From Haliea sp. (GTDB taxonomy: Bacteria; Pseudomonadota; Gammaproteobacteria; Pseudomonadales; Halieaceae), in NCBI GenBank assembly GCA_002692965.1, contig NZNC01000028.1:1-63785 (forward strand): 63,785 bases of DNA. Direction: 5' to 3'. The notes under the pieces were generated by a model. It searched no databases, had not been told where the DNA came from, and was given only the letters and a program-made list of their open reading frames with translations. A program made the position numbers and the translations under genes. Positions 26,365 to 39,618 of this stretch are shown in pieces (position 1 is the stretch's first letter; each line of letters opens with the position of its first letter).

Positions 26365-27414
26365 ATGAAGAAACTGCTGTTAACGGCTGTCGCGCTTTCC
26401 GTACTCGGGGCGTTATTGCTGCCACGCCTGTTACCACAACAGACCGGCTCCGAGAGCGCGCAGCGCAGCGCGCCCGCAGTCCGTACCCAGCGCCTCGAGC
26501 CCCAGGCCTTCGAGAGCCGCCTGGTCTTCAATGGCACCCTGCTGGCCGAGCAGTCCCTCACCATTCACTCCGAACTCACCGGGAAGGTCGCCGCCATTCA
26601 CTTCCGCGACGGCCAGGATGTGGCCGCCGGGGAACTCCTGCTGGAAATCGAGGACGACGAGCTGCAGGCAGAGCTGCGCTCGATCAGTGAACAACTGGAT
26701 TTCGCCACCACCAATGCGGAACGCTTGCAGAACCTGTTCACCCGCGGCTCGGTGACGGCCAATGAACGCGACGACGCCGTCAGCCAGCGGGATGTCCTGC
26801 GTGCCGAGGCGGCGCGCCTGCAGGCACGCCTGGACAAGAGCCGCATCCGCGCGCCCTTCGACGGCACGCTCGGCCTGCGCCATGTCAGCCTGGGCGAGCT
26901 GATCGAGGCCAACACCCCGATTACCACCCTGCATTCCCTGGACCGCCTGCAGGTCGATTTCAGCGTACCGGAACGCTATGGCTCGCGGATCGCCCCCGGC
27001 ATGCGCCTGGCCCTCGGCGTTGCCGGGCAGCAGCGCGAATTTGCGGCGGTGGTCCGCGCCGTGGACCCCCAGGTCGAGCTGAACACACGCACCCTGATTG
27101 TCCGCGCCGATGTGGATAATCGCGAGCGCCATCTGATGCCCGGCAACTACGCCCGCGTCGAGATGGTCAACCGGCAGGAAGATGCCCTGGTGGTGCCGAG
27201 CATCGCGGTTCTGCAGAGCCTGGATGCCATCTCCGTGTTCACCGTGGAAGATGGCAAGGCCGTGCGCCACGAAGTGGAAACCGGGCAGCGCACCCGCAAC
27301 AGTATCGAGATACTGCGCGGCCTCGAGGCCGGTGCGGAAGTGATCACCTCCGGCATCCAGAATGTTCGAGAAGGCCAGCCGGTCGAGGTACAGCCCCGCG
27401 GGACCCTCAGCTGA
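26365..27414 (+). CDS. RND efflux periplasmic adaptor (membrane fusion protein)
   Basis: A 349-residue adaptor that links an inner-membrane RND pump to the outer membrane. An N-terminal hydrophobic anchor or signal (about 4-22) precedes a biotinyl-lipoyl domain with [19 protein letters not shown], an alpha-helical hairpin (about 108-160) and its second lipoyl half [19 protein letters not shown]. Beta-barrel and membrane-proximal domains follow. AAGG is suitably spaced before the ATG at 26365. The stop shares a base with the pump start, so they are co-translated. No outer-membrane channel gene is adjacent. Confidence 0.93.
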   Translation: MKKLLLTAVALSVLGALLLPRLLPQQTGSESAQRSAPAVRTQRLEPQAFESRLVFNGTLLAEQSLTIHSELTGKVAAIHFRDGQDVAAGELLLEIEDDELQAELRSISEQLDFATTNAERLQNLFTRGSVTANERDDAVSQRDVLRAEAARLQARLDKSRIRAPFDGTLGLRHVSLGELIEANTPITTLHSLDRLQVDFSVPERYGSRIAPGMRLALGVAGQQREFAAVVRAVDPQVELNTRTLIVRADVDNRERHLMPGNYARVEMVNRQEDALVVPSIAVLQSLDAISVFTVEDGKAVRHEVETGQRTRNSIEILRGLEAGAEVITSGIQNVREGQPVEVQPRGTLS

Positions 27415-30400
27415 TGCGCCTGCATGAACTGAGCATCCAGCGGCCGGTGCTGGCCATTGTGATGTCCATCGTGATCGTGGTCTTCGGGGTCATCGGGCTG
27501 TCCGAACTGCCTGTGCGTGAGTTCCCCCTGGCCCAGCGGCCCATTGTCGCCGTCCAGACCAGCTATCCCGGCGCCAACCCCGCCGTGGTGGAGAGCCAGA
27601 TCACCGAGCGCCTGGAGGAGGAGCTGAACACGGTCTCCGGGATTCGCACCATGACCTCCATCAGCCGCGAGGGGCGCAGCACGGTCACGGTGGAGTTCGA
27701 CCTGGGGGACGATCTTGATCGCGCCGCCAATGACATCCGTGATCGCGTGGGCTCCGCGGTGCGCCGCCTGCCGAATGACGCCGAGGCCCCCACGGTGTAC
27801 AAGGCGGACGCCGACGGCGACCCGATCATTTTCCTCGGCGTGCGCAGCAGCCAGCGCAACCTGCTGGAACTCAGCGCCCTGGCGGACAACCTGTTCAAGA
27901 CCCGCTTCGAGACCATCACCGGGGTCGGCCAGGTGGACCTCTGGGGCTACAAGGAATACGCCATGCGCCTGTGGCTGGACCCGGACGCCTTGGTCGCCCA
28001 CGGGCTTACCGCGATCGATGTTCGCGAGGCTTTCGCCGCCGCCAACGTGGAGCTGCCCACCGGCCGCATCGAGGGCGACAGCATCGATGTGAACATTCGC
28101 ACCCTGGGCCGCCTTGACGACGACCCGCAGCAGTTCATGGAGCGCATTATCCTGCGCGAAGGCGATCGTGTCGTGCGTTTCCGCGATATCGGGCGCGCCG
28201 AACTGGGCCCGCTCAACGAGCGTACGGTGCTGCGGCGAGACCGCGTGACCCAGGTCGGTGTCGTGATCCGCCCCCAGAGCGGCGCCAACGAAATCGCCAT
28301 TGCCGACGAATTCTACCGGCGCCTCGCGCTGCTCGAACGCGACCTGCCGGCGGACATCGATGTCGCCATCGGCTTTGACACCACCCGCTTCATTCGCGCC
28401 AGTATCGAAGAAGTCATCCAGACCCTGGCCCTGGCCCTGGTGCTGGTCTGCCTCACCATCTTCGCCTTCCTGCGGGAGTGGCGCACCACCCTGATTCCCG
28501 TCATCACCATCCCCATCTCGCTGGTGGGCACGTTTTTCGTGCTCTACCTGTCGGGTTTTTCAGTCAACGTGCTGACGCTGCTGGGCCTGGTACTGGGCAT
28601 CGGCCTGGTGGTCGACGACGCCATCGTGGTGGTGGAGAACATCTACAAGCGGGTGGAAAAAGGGGTGAAACCCCGCACAGCCGCCGCCGACGGTGTCCGG
28701 GAAATCTTCTTCGCAGTGATCGCCACCAGCCTCGCCCTGACCGCGGTCTTCGCCCCGCTGATCTTCCTCGGCGGCCTGACCGGGATGCTGTTCCGGGAGT
28801 TTGGCGTCACCCTCGCCGCGGCGGTACTTATCTCCACCTTCGTGGCCCTGACCCTGGCGCCGATGCTGTGCTCCCGCCTGCTCAAGAACCGCGCGCAGCA
28901 CCCCGCTCTGTACCGGGCCACCGAGCCCTTCTTTGACGGGCTGGCACAGCGCTACCGCGGCAGCCTGCAGGCCTTTCTGCAGCGCCGTTACCTGGCGCCC
29001 CTGGTGCTGCTGGGCTGCCTGGGCATCATGCTCGGCATTTTTCGCAGTCTGCCCGAGGAACTGGCACCGCTCGAAGACCGCGGCATGCTGATCGTATCCG
29101 CCAAGGGGCCCGAGGGCGCCGGCTTCGATTACATGAACGAGGCGATGCTGGATCTCGACCGATTGATGCGCGACACCCTCGGCGACAGCGCCGAGGCCCT
29201 GCTGACGGTCACCTCGCCGGGTTTTGGCGCCTCCACCACGACCAACACGGGCTTTTCCCGGGTGGTACTCGCACCCGCCAACCAGCGCGAAGACAGCCAG
29301 GCGGAACTCGCGGTGAGGCTGGGACAGGCCCTGGCGGGCTTCCCCGAACTGCAAGCCTTCGTGCGCCAGCTGGATACCATCAATGTCGGGGCCCGCGGGC
29401 TGCCGGTGCAGTTCGTGGTACAGCACACCGATATCGATCGGGTGCGCGAAGTGATCCCCGACTTCCTCGAGAAGGCCCGGGCCCACCCCGCCTTCAGCTT
29501 TGTCGACGTCGACCTGGTCTTCAACCAGCCCGAGCTGGTGGTGGACATCGACCGCAACCGCGCGGAAGCCCTGGGCGTTTCCACGCGGGAGATCGCCGAT
29601 GTGGTCCAGGCCTCCCTGAGCGGCCAGCGCTTTGGCTATTTTCTGCGCGAGGGCGAGCAGTACGAGATCATCGGGCAACTCCAGCGCGATGCGCGCAACG
29701 CGCCTGCCGACCTCTCGCGCCTCACCGTGCGCGCGAGCAACGGGGCACTGATTCCCCTCGACAACCTGGTCACGCTGCGGGAACAGAGCACCGCCCAGGT
29801 GCTCTACCGCTTCAACCGCTTCACCGCCGCTACCTTTTCCGCCAACCTGGCGGAGGGCTACGCCCTGGGCGACGGCATTCAGGCCATGCGCGAGATCGCC
29901 GCAGAGGTGCTGGACGAGACCTACACCAGCGAACTCGCCGGACAGTCCCGGGAATTCGCCGAGACCGGCAGCAGCCTGATCTTTGTCTTCGTCCTCGCGC
30001 TACTGCTGATCTACCTGGTGCTGGCGGCCCAGTTCGAGAGTTTCCGCGACCCCCTCGCCATCATGCTGACGGTGCCCATGGCGATTACCGGTGGCCTGCT
30101 CGCCCTGTGGTATTTCGGCCAGACCCTGAACATCTTTTCCCAGATTGGCCTGATCATGCTGATTGGCCTGGTCACCAAGAACGGTATCCTTATCGTGGAG
30201 TTCGCCAACCAGCGACGCGCCGCCGGACTGAGCATCGCGGAGGCGGTGGAGGACGCCGCCGCCGCGCGCTTCCGGCCGATCCTGATGACCACCCTGTCCA
30301 CGGTCCTGGGCACGCTGCCCATCGCCCTGGCCCTGGGCGCCGGCTCACAGAGCCGGGTGCCCCTGGGCCTGGCAGTGATCGGCGGCATGCTGCTGGGCTC

Positions 30401-30533
30401 GCTGCTCTCCCTCTATGTGGTCCCCGCGGCCTACCGCTGGCTTGCCGCGCGTCGGCTGCCGGCCGCGGAAGCAACGGACGCAGGCGACATCCGCGAGCAG
30501 CGTGCGGGAGAGCCCGCGGACGCGCGTCTCTAA
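27414..30533 (+). CDS. RND-family efflux pump, HAE1-like
   Basis: A 1039-residue inner-membrane transporter driven by protons. Twelve membrane segments with two large periplasmic loops are expected: the first helix at about 12-30, then a cluster after residue 335. The proton-relay acids appear in GLVLGIGLVVDDAIVVVENI. The end of the protein carries the repeated cluster LIMLIGLVTKNGILIVEFAN. It resembles multidrug or fatty-acid/bile-salt exporters; the substrate is unknown. Its stop overlaps the convergent glgA stop by four bases. Confidence 0.94.
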   Translation: MRLHELSIQRPVLAIVMSIVIVVFGVIGLSELPVREFPLAQRPIVAVQTSYPGANPAVVESQITERLEEELNTVSGIRTMTSISREGRSTVTVEFDLGDDLDRAANDIRDRVGSAVRRLPNDAEAPTVYKADADGDPIIFLGVRSSQRNLLELSALADNLFKTRFETITGVGQVDLWGYKEYAMRLWLDPDALVAHGLTAIDVREAFAAANVELPTGRIEGDSIDVNIRTLGRLDDDPQQFMERIILREGDRVVRFRDIGRAELGPLNERTVLRRDRVTQVGVVIRPQSGANEIAIADEFYRRLALLERDLPADIDVAIGFDTTRFIRASIEEVIQTLALALVLVCLTIFAFLREWRTTLIPVITIPISLVGTFFVLYLSGFSVNVLTLLGLVLGIGLVVDDAIVVVENIYKRVEKGVKPRTAAADGVREIFFAVIATSLALTAVFAPLIFLGGLTGMLFREFGVTLAAAVLISTFVALTLAPMLCSRLLKNRAQHPALYRATEPFFDGLAQRYRGSLQAFLQRRYLAPLVLLGCLGIMLGIFRSLPEELAPLEDRGMLIVSAKGPEGAGFDYMNEAMLDLDRLMRDTLGDSAEALLTVTSPGFGASTTTNTGFSRVVLAPANQREDSQAELAVRLGQALAGFPELQAFVRQLDTINVGARGLPVQFVVQHTDIDRVREVIPDFLEKARAHPAFSFVDVDLVFNQPELVVDIDRNRAEALGVSTREIADVVQASLSGQRFGYFLREGEQYEIIGQLQRDARNAPADLSRLTVRASNGALIPLDNLVTLREQSTAQVLYRFNRFTAATFSANLAEGYALGDGIQAMREIAAEVLDETYTSELAGQSREFAETGSSLIFVFVLALLLIYLVLAAQFESFRDPLAIMLTVPMAITGGLLALWYFGQTLNIFSQIGLIMLIGLVTKNGILIVEFANQRRAAGLSIAEAVEDAAAARFRPILMTTLSTVLGTLPIALALGAGSQSRVPLGLAVIGGMLLGSLLSLYVVPAAYRWLAARRLPAAEATDAGDIREQRAGEPADARL

Positions 30534-32083
30534 CGGTACAGGCGCAGCTCGCAGGCGCGGGCGGCATCCGACCAGGGAAAGCGCGTGGCCCGCGCCGCCT
30601 CGACCAGCGCCCGCCAGCGACGCGGCTGTTGGCGGCGCAGGCGCAGGGCGGTTTCCAGCCGCTCGAGCAGAGCCGCGGCGCGCGCCGGGTCGCTGTCCCC
30701 GCTGAAACGAAATCCATTGACCCCGTCCGTCACGGTGTCCACCAGCCCGCCCACCGCATGCACCAGGCAGGGCTGGCCCGCACGCATGGCCAGCATCTGG
30801 CTGATACCGCAGGGCTCGAAGGAGCTCGGCATCAGAAACAGGTCACCGCTGGCATAGATGGGATCGGCCAGCGTCTCCGAGTAGCCGCAGAGAAACAGCA
30901 GGCGCTCATCCGCCTCCGCCACCGCGTGGAAAAACTGCTCCTTGGCCGGGTCACCGCTGCCCAGCACCAACAGACGGTCGCCCGGCCCCAGGCAGTCGAG
31001 AACGTGGGCCAGGCAGCTGCGACCGTCGGGCATCGCCTGTTCCAGCAGGCGCACCTTCTGGTCGGTCAGGCGCCCCACTGAAGTCAGCAGGGTTCCCGGC
31101 GGCTCACTCCCGCTGTCCCGCAGGGCGGCGAGACGCCGCCGCGCCAGCTGGTGGACCCCCTGCCCGGGCTGTTCACGCAACCAGCGCTCAACCTGCTCCG
31201 ACAACAGCGCCGCCAGCCAGGGAAAGCCGCGGCCCGGCATTTCCGGGGCGGGGTATTCACAACCGTTGAGAATACCCACCAGGCGCCCCTGTGCCTCGGC
31301 GAGGCGCAGGTCCCCGGTCAGACCCTCTCCGGCCTCCCCGAGGATCTCGCGGGCGTAATGCGGCGATACGGCGTGCACGCGCTGACACAGGGTGATGCCG
31401 GCGCGCATGGGGTTGTAACAGTCGGCATAGCGCGGGTCGCCAATCCAGGCCGGGTCGAAGTAAAGCCCGGGGAACCAGGCCTCGAGGGACGAGGCGTCCC
31501 CGCGCAGGGGGCGGATGCCCTGCAGCGCGAGATTGTGGATCGTATAGACCCAGCGCAGTGCCTGCAGAGGCGCGAAACGGGGGTAGCCGCGTGCCAGCAC
31601 AGCCAACCCCGCGGTGTGCCAGTCGTGCAGGTGCACCACATCCGGCCAGGGCAGCAGGCCCGCGGTGAGCGCCTGGGCGACAGCGCTGCAGAAGCGCGCA
31701 TAGCGTGTGGCATCGGAGGCGAAGGGGCGCTGGGCACCGTCGTCGCAGTAAATCCGGCCCTCGCCGCAGCTCGCCAGGCCCGGATACTCGAGCCCGAGAT
31801 AACTGACACCCGCGTGGGCTCGCGGCGCGGGCAGCTGCCACACTCGGCAACGCTGCGGGCTACCGGCGAAGGGCGCCTCGAACACGCTACCGGCGGAGGC
31901 GCCCGGCAGCCCCAGAAAGGGCGCGTGGGCCGGCGTAAGCACCGTCACCCGGTGACCGCGATCCGCCAGTGCCCGGGGCAGGTCGCGCAGCACATCGCCC
32001 ATGCCACCCACCTTGCCCCCGGGCAGCGCGGCGTTTTCCGCCGCCACCATGAGGATATGCAGGCGCGCCTCAGGTGATGACAT
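30530..32083 (-). CDS. glgA: Glycogen synthase (GT5)
   Basis: A 517-residue ADP-glucose-dependent synthase that elongates alpha-1,4-glucan. The N-terminal ADP-glucose loop is KVGGMGDV, and HLHDWHTAGL and YTIHNLALQG match the family. The C-terminal Rossmann domain has SVGRLTDQK and the catalytic SSFEPCGISQM followed by GGLVDTV. Last gene of the glycogen operon, overlapping pgm by 14 bases. Sequence is GC-rich and somewhat divergent, but all key motifs remain. Confidence 0.93.
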   Translation of the reverse strand: MSSPEARLHILMVAAENAALPGGKVGGMGDVLRDLPRALADRGHRVTVLTPAHAPFLGLPGASAGSVFEAPFAGSPQRCRVWQLPAPRAHAGVSYLGLEYPGLASCGEGRIYCDDGAQRPFASDATRYARFCSAVAQALTAGLLPWPDVVHLHDWHTAGLAVLARGYPRFAPLQALRWVYTIHNLALQGIRPLRGDASSLEAWFPGLYFDPAWIGDPRYADCYNPMRAGITLCQRVHAVSPHYAREILGEAGEGLTGDLRLAEAQGRLVGILNGCEYPAPEMPGRGFPWLAALLSEQVERWLREQPGQGVHQLARRRLAALRDSGSEPPGTLLTSVGRLTDQKVRLLEQAMPDGRSCLAHVLDCLGPGDRLLVLGSGDPAKEQFFHAVAEADERLLFLCGYSETLADPIYASGDLFLMPSSFEPCGISQMLAMRAGQPCLVHAVGGLVDTVTDGVNGFRFSGDSDPARAAALLERLETALRLRRQQPRRWRALVEAARATRFPWSDAARACELRLYR

Positions 32084-33707
32084 CGGGTCCTTCGCGCTGC
32101 AGACGTCCGCGGATATCCACCAGCGCTTCGACGGCTGCGATCAGCGGCGCGAGGGCCTTCTGCGGCTGCATGTCCAGCAGGGCCGGGTCGCGCTGATAGC
32201 TGTCCAGGTAGACACGCAGGGTGGCGCCGGCGGTGCCGGTCCCCGACAGGCGCAAGACTGCCCTGCCGCCATTGCTGAATTGCACCCGCAGGCCCTGTCC
32301 AACACTGGTCTCGCCGGTGACCGGATCGGTATAGGCGAACTCGTCGGCACTGGCCACCGTCAATCCTCCAAAGACCTGTCCCGGCAGCGCCGGCAAGCGC
32401 GCGCGCAGGTCCTCGACCAGGGCATCGGCAGCCCCGCTGTCCACCCCTTCGTAGTCGTGCCGGGTGAAGTAGTCGCGACCAAAACGCAACCAGTGCTCGC
32501 GCAGGATCGAACGGGCCGGACGCTGCAGCTCGGCAATCAGGTTGAGCCAGAACAGCACCGCCCACAGACCGTCCTTCTCGCGCACATGGTCGGCGCCAGT
32601 GCCGAAGCTCTCCTCGCCGCAGAGGCGGATGCGGCCGGCGTCCAGCAGGTTGCCGAAGAATTTCCAGCCGGTCGGTGTCTCATAGCAGGGAATGTCCAGG
32701 GCGGCGGCGACCCGATCCACCGCGCGGCTGGTGGGCATGGAGCGCGCCACACCCGGCAGCCCCCCGGCAAAGGCGGGAATGCGGTGGGCGTTGGCCGCCA
32801 TGATCGCCAGGGAATCGCAGGGGTTGATGAACAGGCCGCTGGCGAGCACCATGTTGCGGTCGCCATCTCCGTCGGAGGCGGCGCCAAAGGCCAGGGGCGC
32901 ATCCCCGTTCATGCGCGCCACCAGCTCCGCCGCGTGGGCCAGGTTGGGATCCGGGTGGTGTCCGCCAAAGTCTTCCAGGGGGGTGGCATTGATCACCGTG
33001 CCCACCGCCGCGCCGAGGCGCTGCTCCAGGATTTCCCGTGCGTAGGGCCCCGTCACCGCGTGCATGGCATCGAAGCACATGTGAAAACGCGGATTGGCCA
33101 GCAGCTTGCCAATCGCGGCAAAGTCGAACTGTGTGGACAATAGGTCGGCGTAATCCCCCACCGGGTCCACCACCTCGATATGCATGCCGCCCAGATGCTG
33201 CGGGCCCTCGCAATCGATATCCACGGTCTGCGCCGTGTCCAGGGTGAGGTAGTGGTCGATCTCCTGGGTGGCGGTGTAGATGCGCCCGGTCACCGACTCC
33301 GTGGCCGGCCCCCCGTTGTCCCCATTGAACTTGATGCCGAAGTCACCCTCCGGGCCGCCGGGGTTGTGGCTGGCGGAGAGAATAATACCGCCGTCGGTGG
33401 CGTACTTGCGTATCAGGCAGGACGCAGCGGGGGTTGAGAGCAGCCCCCCGCGGCCCAGGATCACCCGCCGCACGCCATTGGCGGCAGCCATGCGCAGGAT
33501 GCGCTGCACCGCCTCGCGGTTAAAAAAACGGCCATCGCCCCCCAACACCAGACTGCGGCCCTCGCCACCACCGGTGGCATTGAAAATGGCCTGCACAAAA
33601 TTTTCCAGGTATCCGGGCTCGCGGAATACCGCGACCGGCTTGCGCAGGCCCGAGGTGCCGGGCTTCTGGCCGGGAAAGGGACGGGTGGCAACCCTGACTG
33701 GGGACAT
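32070..33707 (-). CDS. pgm: Phosphoglucomutase (alpha-D-glucose specific)
   Basis: A 545-residue phosphohexomutase, interconverting glucose-1-P and glucose-6-P, so it joins glycogen to central metabolism. Visible parts: PGTSGLRK near the N-terminus, the phosphoserine loop SASHNPGG, the metal loop DGDGDRN and the sugar-binding GEESFGTG. The layout is PGM1-like. I take the ATG at 33707 (AGAGG upstream; spacing to PGTSGLRK fits), though an ATG six codons earlier at 33725, two bases after glgC, is nearly as good. Confidence 0.94.
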   Translation of the reverse strand: MSPVRVATRPFPGQKPGTSGLRKPVAVFREPGYLENFVQAIFNATGGGEGRSLVLGGDGRFFNREAVQRILRMAAANGVRRVILGRGGLLSTPAASCLIRKYATDGGIILSASHNPGGPEGDFGIKFNGDNGGPATESVTGRIYTATQEIDHYLTLDTAQTVDIDCEGPQHLGGMHIEVVDPVGDYADLLSTQFDFAAIGKLLANPRFHMCFDAMHAVTGPYAREILEQRLGAAVGTVINATPLEDFGGHHPDPNLAHAAELVARMNGDAPLAFGAASDGDGDRNMVLASGLFINPCDSLAIMAANAHRIPAFAGGLPGVARSMPTSRAVDRVAAALDIPCYETPTGWKFFGNLLDAGRIRLCGEESFGTGADHVREKDGLWAVLFWLNLIAELQRPARSILREHWLRFGRDYFTRHDYEGVDSGAADALVEDLRARLPALPGQVFGGLTVASADEFAYTDPVTGETSVGQGLRVQFSNGGRAVLRLSGTGTAGATLRVYLDSYQRDPALLDMQPQKALAPLIAAVEALVDIRGRLQREGPDVIT

Positions 33708-33727
33708 TCTTACCTCTGTATCCATGT

Positions 33728-35016
33728 TTACATGTAACCCTCGGGCTGGCCGAGCATCCCCCGGGTGACCAGGACCAGGCCCGACTCAGTGACCCGGAAA
33801 CCGTTTTCGCGATCCTGATTGGCGTCGAAGCCGATCACCGTGCCCTCGGGAATCACACAGCCGCGATCGACAATGCAGTTGCGCAGCTTGACACGCCGCC
33901 CCACCTCCACGTCCCGCAGGATCACCGAGTGGGACACCTCCGACCAGGAGTTGATCCGCACCCCAGAAAACAGCACCGAACGGACAACCCGGCTGCCGGA
34001 AACGATGCAGCCGCTGGAGACCATCGAATCTACCGCCATGCCCCGGCGATCCTCGTCGTTGAACACAAACTTGGCGGGCGGCAACTGCTCCTGGTAGGTC
34101 CACAGGGGCCAGTCGCGCTCGTAGAGATTCAGCGGCGGCGACGTGGCCACCAGCTCCATATTGGCCTTCCAGAAGGAGTCCAGGGTACCCACGTCGCGCC
34201 AGTAGCCGCGGCCGCCCCCGGCATCGCGAAAGGGATAGGCGTGGACATGGTGGCTGTCGACCAGGGCGGGAATGATATCGTGTCCGAAGTCGTGGGACGA
34301 GTCCGGTCGCGAGGCGTCCTCGATCAGGCACTCAAAGAGAAAGTCGGTATTGAAAATGTAGTTGCCCATCGAAGCCAGCGCCTGCCCGGGGTTGCCGGGA
34401 ATCTCCGCCGGCTGTTCCGGCTTCTCCTGAAAGCCCAGCACACGATGCTGTGCATCAACCTGCATGACCCCGTAGCTGCCGGCCGCCTCCTCCACCGGCA
34501 CCTCCAGACAGCAGACCGTCATGTCGGCACCCGACTCCACATGGCTGACCAGCATCGGGCCATAGTCCATCTTGTAGATGTGATCACCGGCGAGGATCAG
34601 CACGTAATCGGGCATCTCCGAGCGGATGATGTCGAGGTTCTGGAAGATGGCGTCGGCGGTGCCCTGGTACCAGTCCTCGGAAAAGCGCTGTGAGGCCGGC
34701 AGGATTTCCACGAACTCCCCCAGCTCCTTCTTGAAATGGGTCCAGCCCCGCACCAGGTGGCGCACCAGTGAGTGCGCCTTGTACTGCGTCAATACGCCGA
34801 TGCGGCGAATGCCCGAGTTGACGCAGTTGGACAGTGGGAAGTCGATAATCCGGTACTGCCCGCCGAAGTAGAGAGCCGGCTTGGCGCGCCAGTTGGTCAG
34901 TTCGTAGAGGCGTGAACCGCGCCCGCCGGCCAGTACCAGGGCCAGGGTATTGCGGGTCAGGCGGCTGACATAGCGGGGGCCGCCGTGCGCCACCGCATTG
35001 CTCGGGGTCTCTTCAT

Positions 35017-35020
<4 letters not shown>
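33728..35020 (-). CDS. glgC: Glucose-1-phosphate adenylyltransferase
   Basis: A 430-residue enzyme making ADP-glucose from ATP and glucose-1-P, the committed step of glycogen synthesis. The N-terminal nucleotidyltransferase domain shows [28 protein letters not shown] and [11 protein letters not shown]; a left-handed beta-helix follows (about 300-430). In E. coli this enzyme is allosterically controlled by fructose-1,6-bisphosphate and AMP. GTG start overlaps the glgP stop (GTGA). Confidence 0.97.
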
Positions 35021-37470
<2,450 letters not shown>

Positions 37471-37473
37471 GTG

Positions 37474-39618
37474 TCAGGCTTCCTCTTCGAAATAGGCGAG
37501 GTGCTGAAGGGACACCGAGGCCAGGGCAGGGGCAGTCCCGTTGACAAGAATCTGCAGGGAGCGCGCTTCCAGTGACAGCTCCGCCCCCGGCGCGAGGCAG
37601 TCGGTGGGGCCGGGCCTCAGGTTGCGCGCGGTATCGGCAAACAGGTACCAGTCCTGCGCCGGTGCCAAAGGCAAGCGGAAGGTCTGCGCCCGCTCGGCGG
37701 CATTGAAAACCACCAGCAGATGCCGCGCGGGCAGGCCGCCCTCCCCCGCCGGCTCGGTCAGCAAGTAGCCGAGCAGCTGGTTGTGGTGCTCGTGCCAGTG
37801 CTCCTCCCGCATGCTGCGGCCCTCCGGGTTCAGCCACTGGATGCCCTCGGAGTGCGGATCACCCGGTTTGTGCCGGTAGCGGTAGGCCTGCAACACCGGA
37901 AACTGTCGGCGCAGGGCCAGCAGCCGGCGGGTGAAGTGCAGCAACTCGGCGACCTCCTCGCGCTCGTCTTCCCAATCGACCCAGTTCAGCGCGTTGTCTT
38001 GGCAGTAGGCGTTGTTGTTGCCCTGCTGGCTGCGCCCGCGCTCATCCCCCGCCAGCAGCATCGGCACGCCCTGGGAGACCGCCAGAGTGGCGAGAAAGTT
38101 GCGTTGCTGGCGCCAGCGCAGGGCGTCGATGTGCGGGTCCGCGGTCGGCCCCTCCACCCCCAGGTTGCCGCTCAGGTTCTCCCGGTGGCCATCGTTGTTG
38201 TCCTCTCCATTGGCCTCGTTGTGGCGCTGGCGGTAACTGACCAGGTCGCGCAGGGTGAAGCCGTCGTGACTGGTGATGAAATTGATGCTCGCCCGTGGGC
38301 GCCGCCCCTCGTGTTCGAAGAGGTCACCCGAGCCGTGCAGGCGACGGGCGAGCTCCGGCAGCTGCCCGGGATCCCCCCGCCAGTAGCGGCGCACGGTATC
38401 GCGGTAGCGATCATTCCACTCGCTCCAGTGAGGGGGGAAGCGCCCCAGCTGGTAGCCCCCCGGGCCCACGTCCCAGGGCTCGGCAATCAGCTTGCAGGAG
38501 GAAAGCAGCGGGTCCTGGGCCAGCACCTGGAAGAAGGCCGCGTTGCGGTCGAAGCCCTGCGCCTGGCGCCCCATCACGGTGGCAAGATCGAAGCGGAAGC
38601 CATCCACGCCCATGGCACCGGCCCAGTAGCGCAGGCTGTCGGTGATCAGCTGCAGCACCCGCGGATGGCGCACATTGAGGGTATTGCCGCAGCCACTGTC
38701 ATTGACATAGAAGCGCGGATCCCCGGACTGCAGCTGATAGTAGGAGAGGTTGTCGATGCCGCGCAGGCTGACGGTCGGCCCGAGATGATTTCCTTCGCAG
38801 CTGTGGTTGTAGACCACATCCAGGATCACCTCCAGTCCGGCCTGGTGGAAGCGGTCCACCATCTCGCGGAACTCCGCCGGGTCGCTACCGTTCATGTAGC
38901 CGGCGTGGGGCGCAAACCAGGACAGGGTGTTGTATCCCCAGTAGTTGCGCAGGCCCTTTTCGTGCAGGTGGTATTCGTCGATGAAGGCGTGCACCGGCAG
39001 CAGCTCCACCGTGGTCACGCCCAGGGCCTTGAGGTAGTCGATCACCGCGGGCTGGGCAAGCCCGGCGAAGCGCCCACGCTGGGCCTCGGGCACGCCGGGA
39101 TGCCGACGTGTGAAACCCCGCACGTGGGTCTCGTAGATCACCGTCTGATGCCAGGGCACCCGGTGGGTAACGGCATTGTTGCACCACTCGGGGCGGCTGC
39201 AAACGACCGCCTTGGGCATCCAGGCCGCATTGTCGCGGGCATCCATCGCCAGGTCCTGACGGGGGTCACTGGGGGACCAGGCAAAGTGCGTTTCGTGCCA
39301 GGCAAACCCGCCCTGCAGGCGCGTCGCATAGGGGTCCAGCAGCAGCTTGTGGGCATTGAATCGATGCCCCGCCTGGGGTTCCCAGGGCCCGTGAACCCGG
39401 TAGCCGTAACAGCTCCCCGGCTGCACCCCGGGGACATAGCCGTGCCAGACGTCCTGGGACTTCTCCGGCAAGCGCAGACGCGACTGCTCCACCTGGCCGG
39501 AAGCATCGTAGAGACACAGCTCAACCGCCGTGGCATGCGCGGAAAACAGCGCAAAGTTGGTGCCCGCGCCATCCCAGTGGGCGCCCAGGGGACGCGGGGA
39601 GCCGGCCAGTATCTTCAT
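37474..39618 (-). CDS. glgX: Glycogen debranching enzyme GlgX
   Basis: A 714-residue isoamylase-type GH13 enzyme that removes short branches left by phosphorylase. An N-terminal CBM48 domain (about 5-100, GAHWDGAGTNFALFSAHA) precedes the barrel with DVVYNHSCEG, the nucleophile region GFRFDLATVMGR, the acid/base region LIAEPWDVG and FITSHDGFTL. The ATG at 39618 overlaps the glgB stop; the longer upstream frame lies inside glgB and is rejected. Confidence 0.95.
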   Translation of the reverse strand: MKILAGSPRPLGAHWDGAGTNFALFSAHATAVELCLYDASGQVEQSRLRLPEKSQDVWHGYVPGVQPGSCYGYRVHGPWEPQAGHRFNAHKLLLDPYATRLQGGFAWHETHFAWSPSDPRQDLAMDARDNAAWMPKAVVCSRPEWCNNAVTHRVPWHQTVIYETHVRGFTRRHPGVPEAQRGRFAGLAQPAVIDYLKALGVTTVELLPVHAFIDEYHLHEKGLRNYWGYNTLSWFAPHAGYMNGSDPAEFREMVDRFHQAGLEVILDVVYNHSCEGNHLGPTVSLRGIDNLSYYQLQSGDPRFYVNDSGCGNTLNVRHPRVLQLITDSLRYWAGAMGVDGFRFDLATVMGRQAQGFDRNAAFFQVLAQDPLLSSCKLIAEPWDVGPGGYQLGRFPPHWSEWNDRYRDTVRRYWRGDPGQLPELARRLHGSGDLFEHEGRRPRASINFITSHDGFTLRDLVSYRQRHNEANGEDNNDGHRENLSGNLGVEGPTADPHIDALRWRQQRNFLATLAVSQGVPMLLAGDERGRSQQGNNNAYCQDNALNWVDWEDEREEVAELLHFTRRLLALRRQFPVLQAYRYRHKPGDPHSEGIQWLNPEGRSMREEHWHEHHNQLLGYLLTEPAGEGGLPARHLLVVFNAAERAQTFRLPLAPAQDWYLFADTARNLRPGPTDCLAPGAELSLEARSLQILVNGTAPALASVSLQHLAYFEEEA

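Noticed and set aside
30107-32077. Several long plus-strand frames across the RND/glgA region
   Set aside because: They overlap confirmed genes in other frames and show only biased composition.
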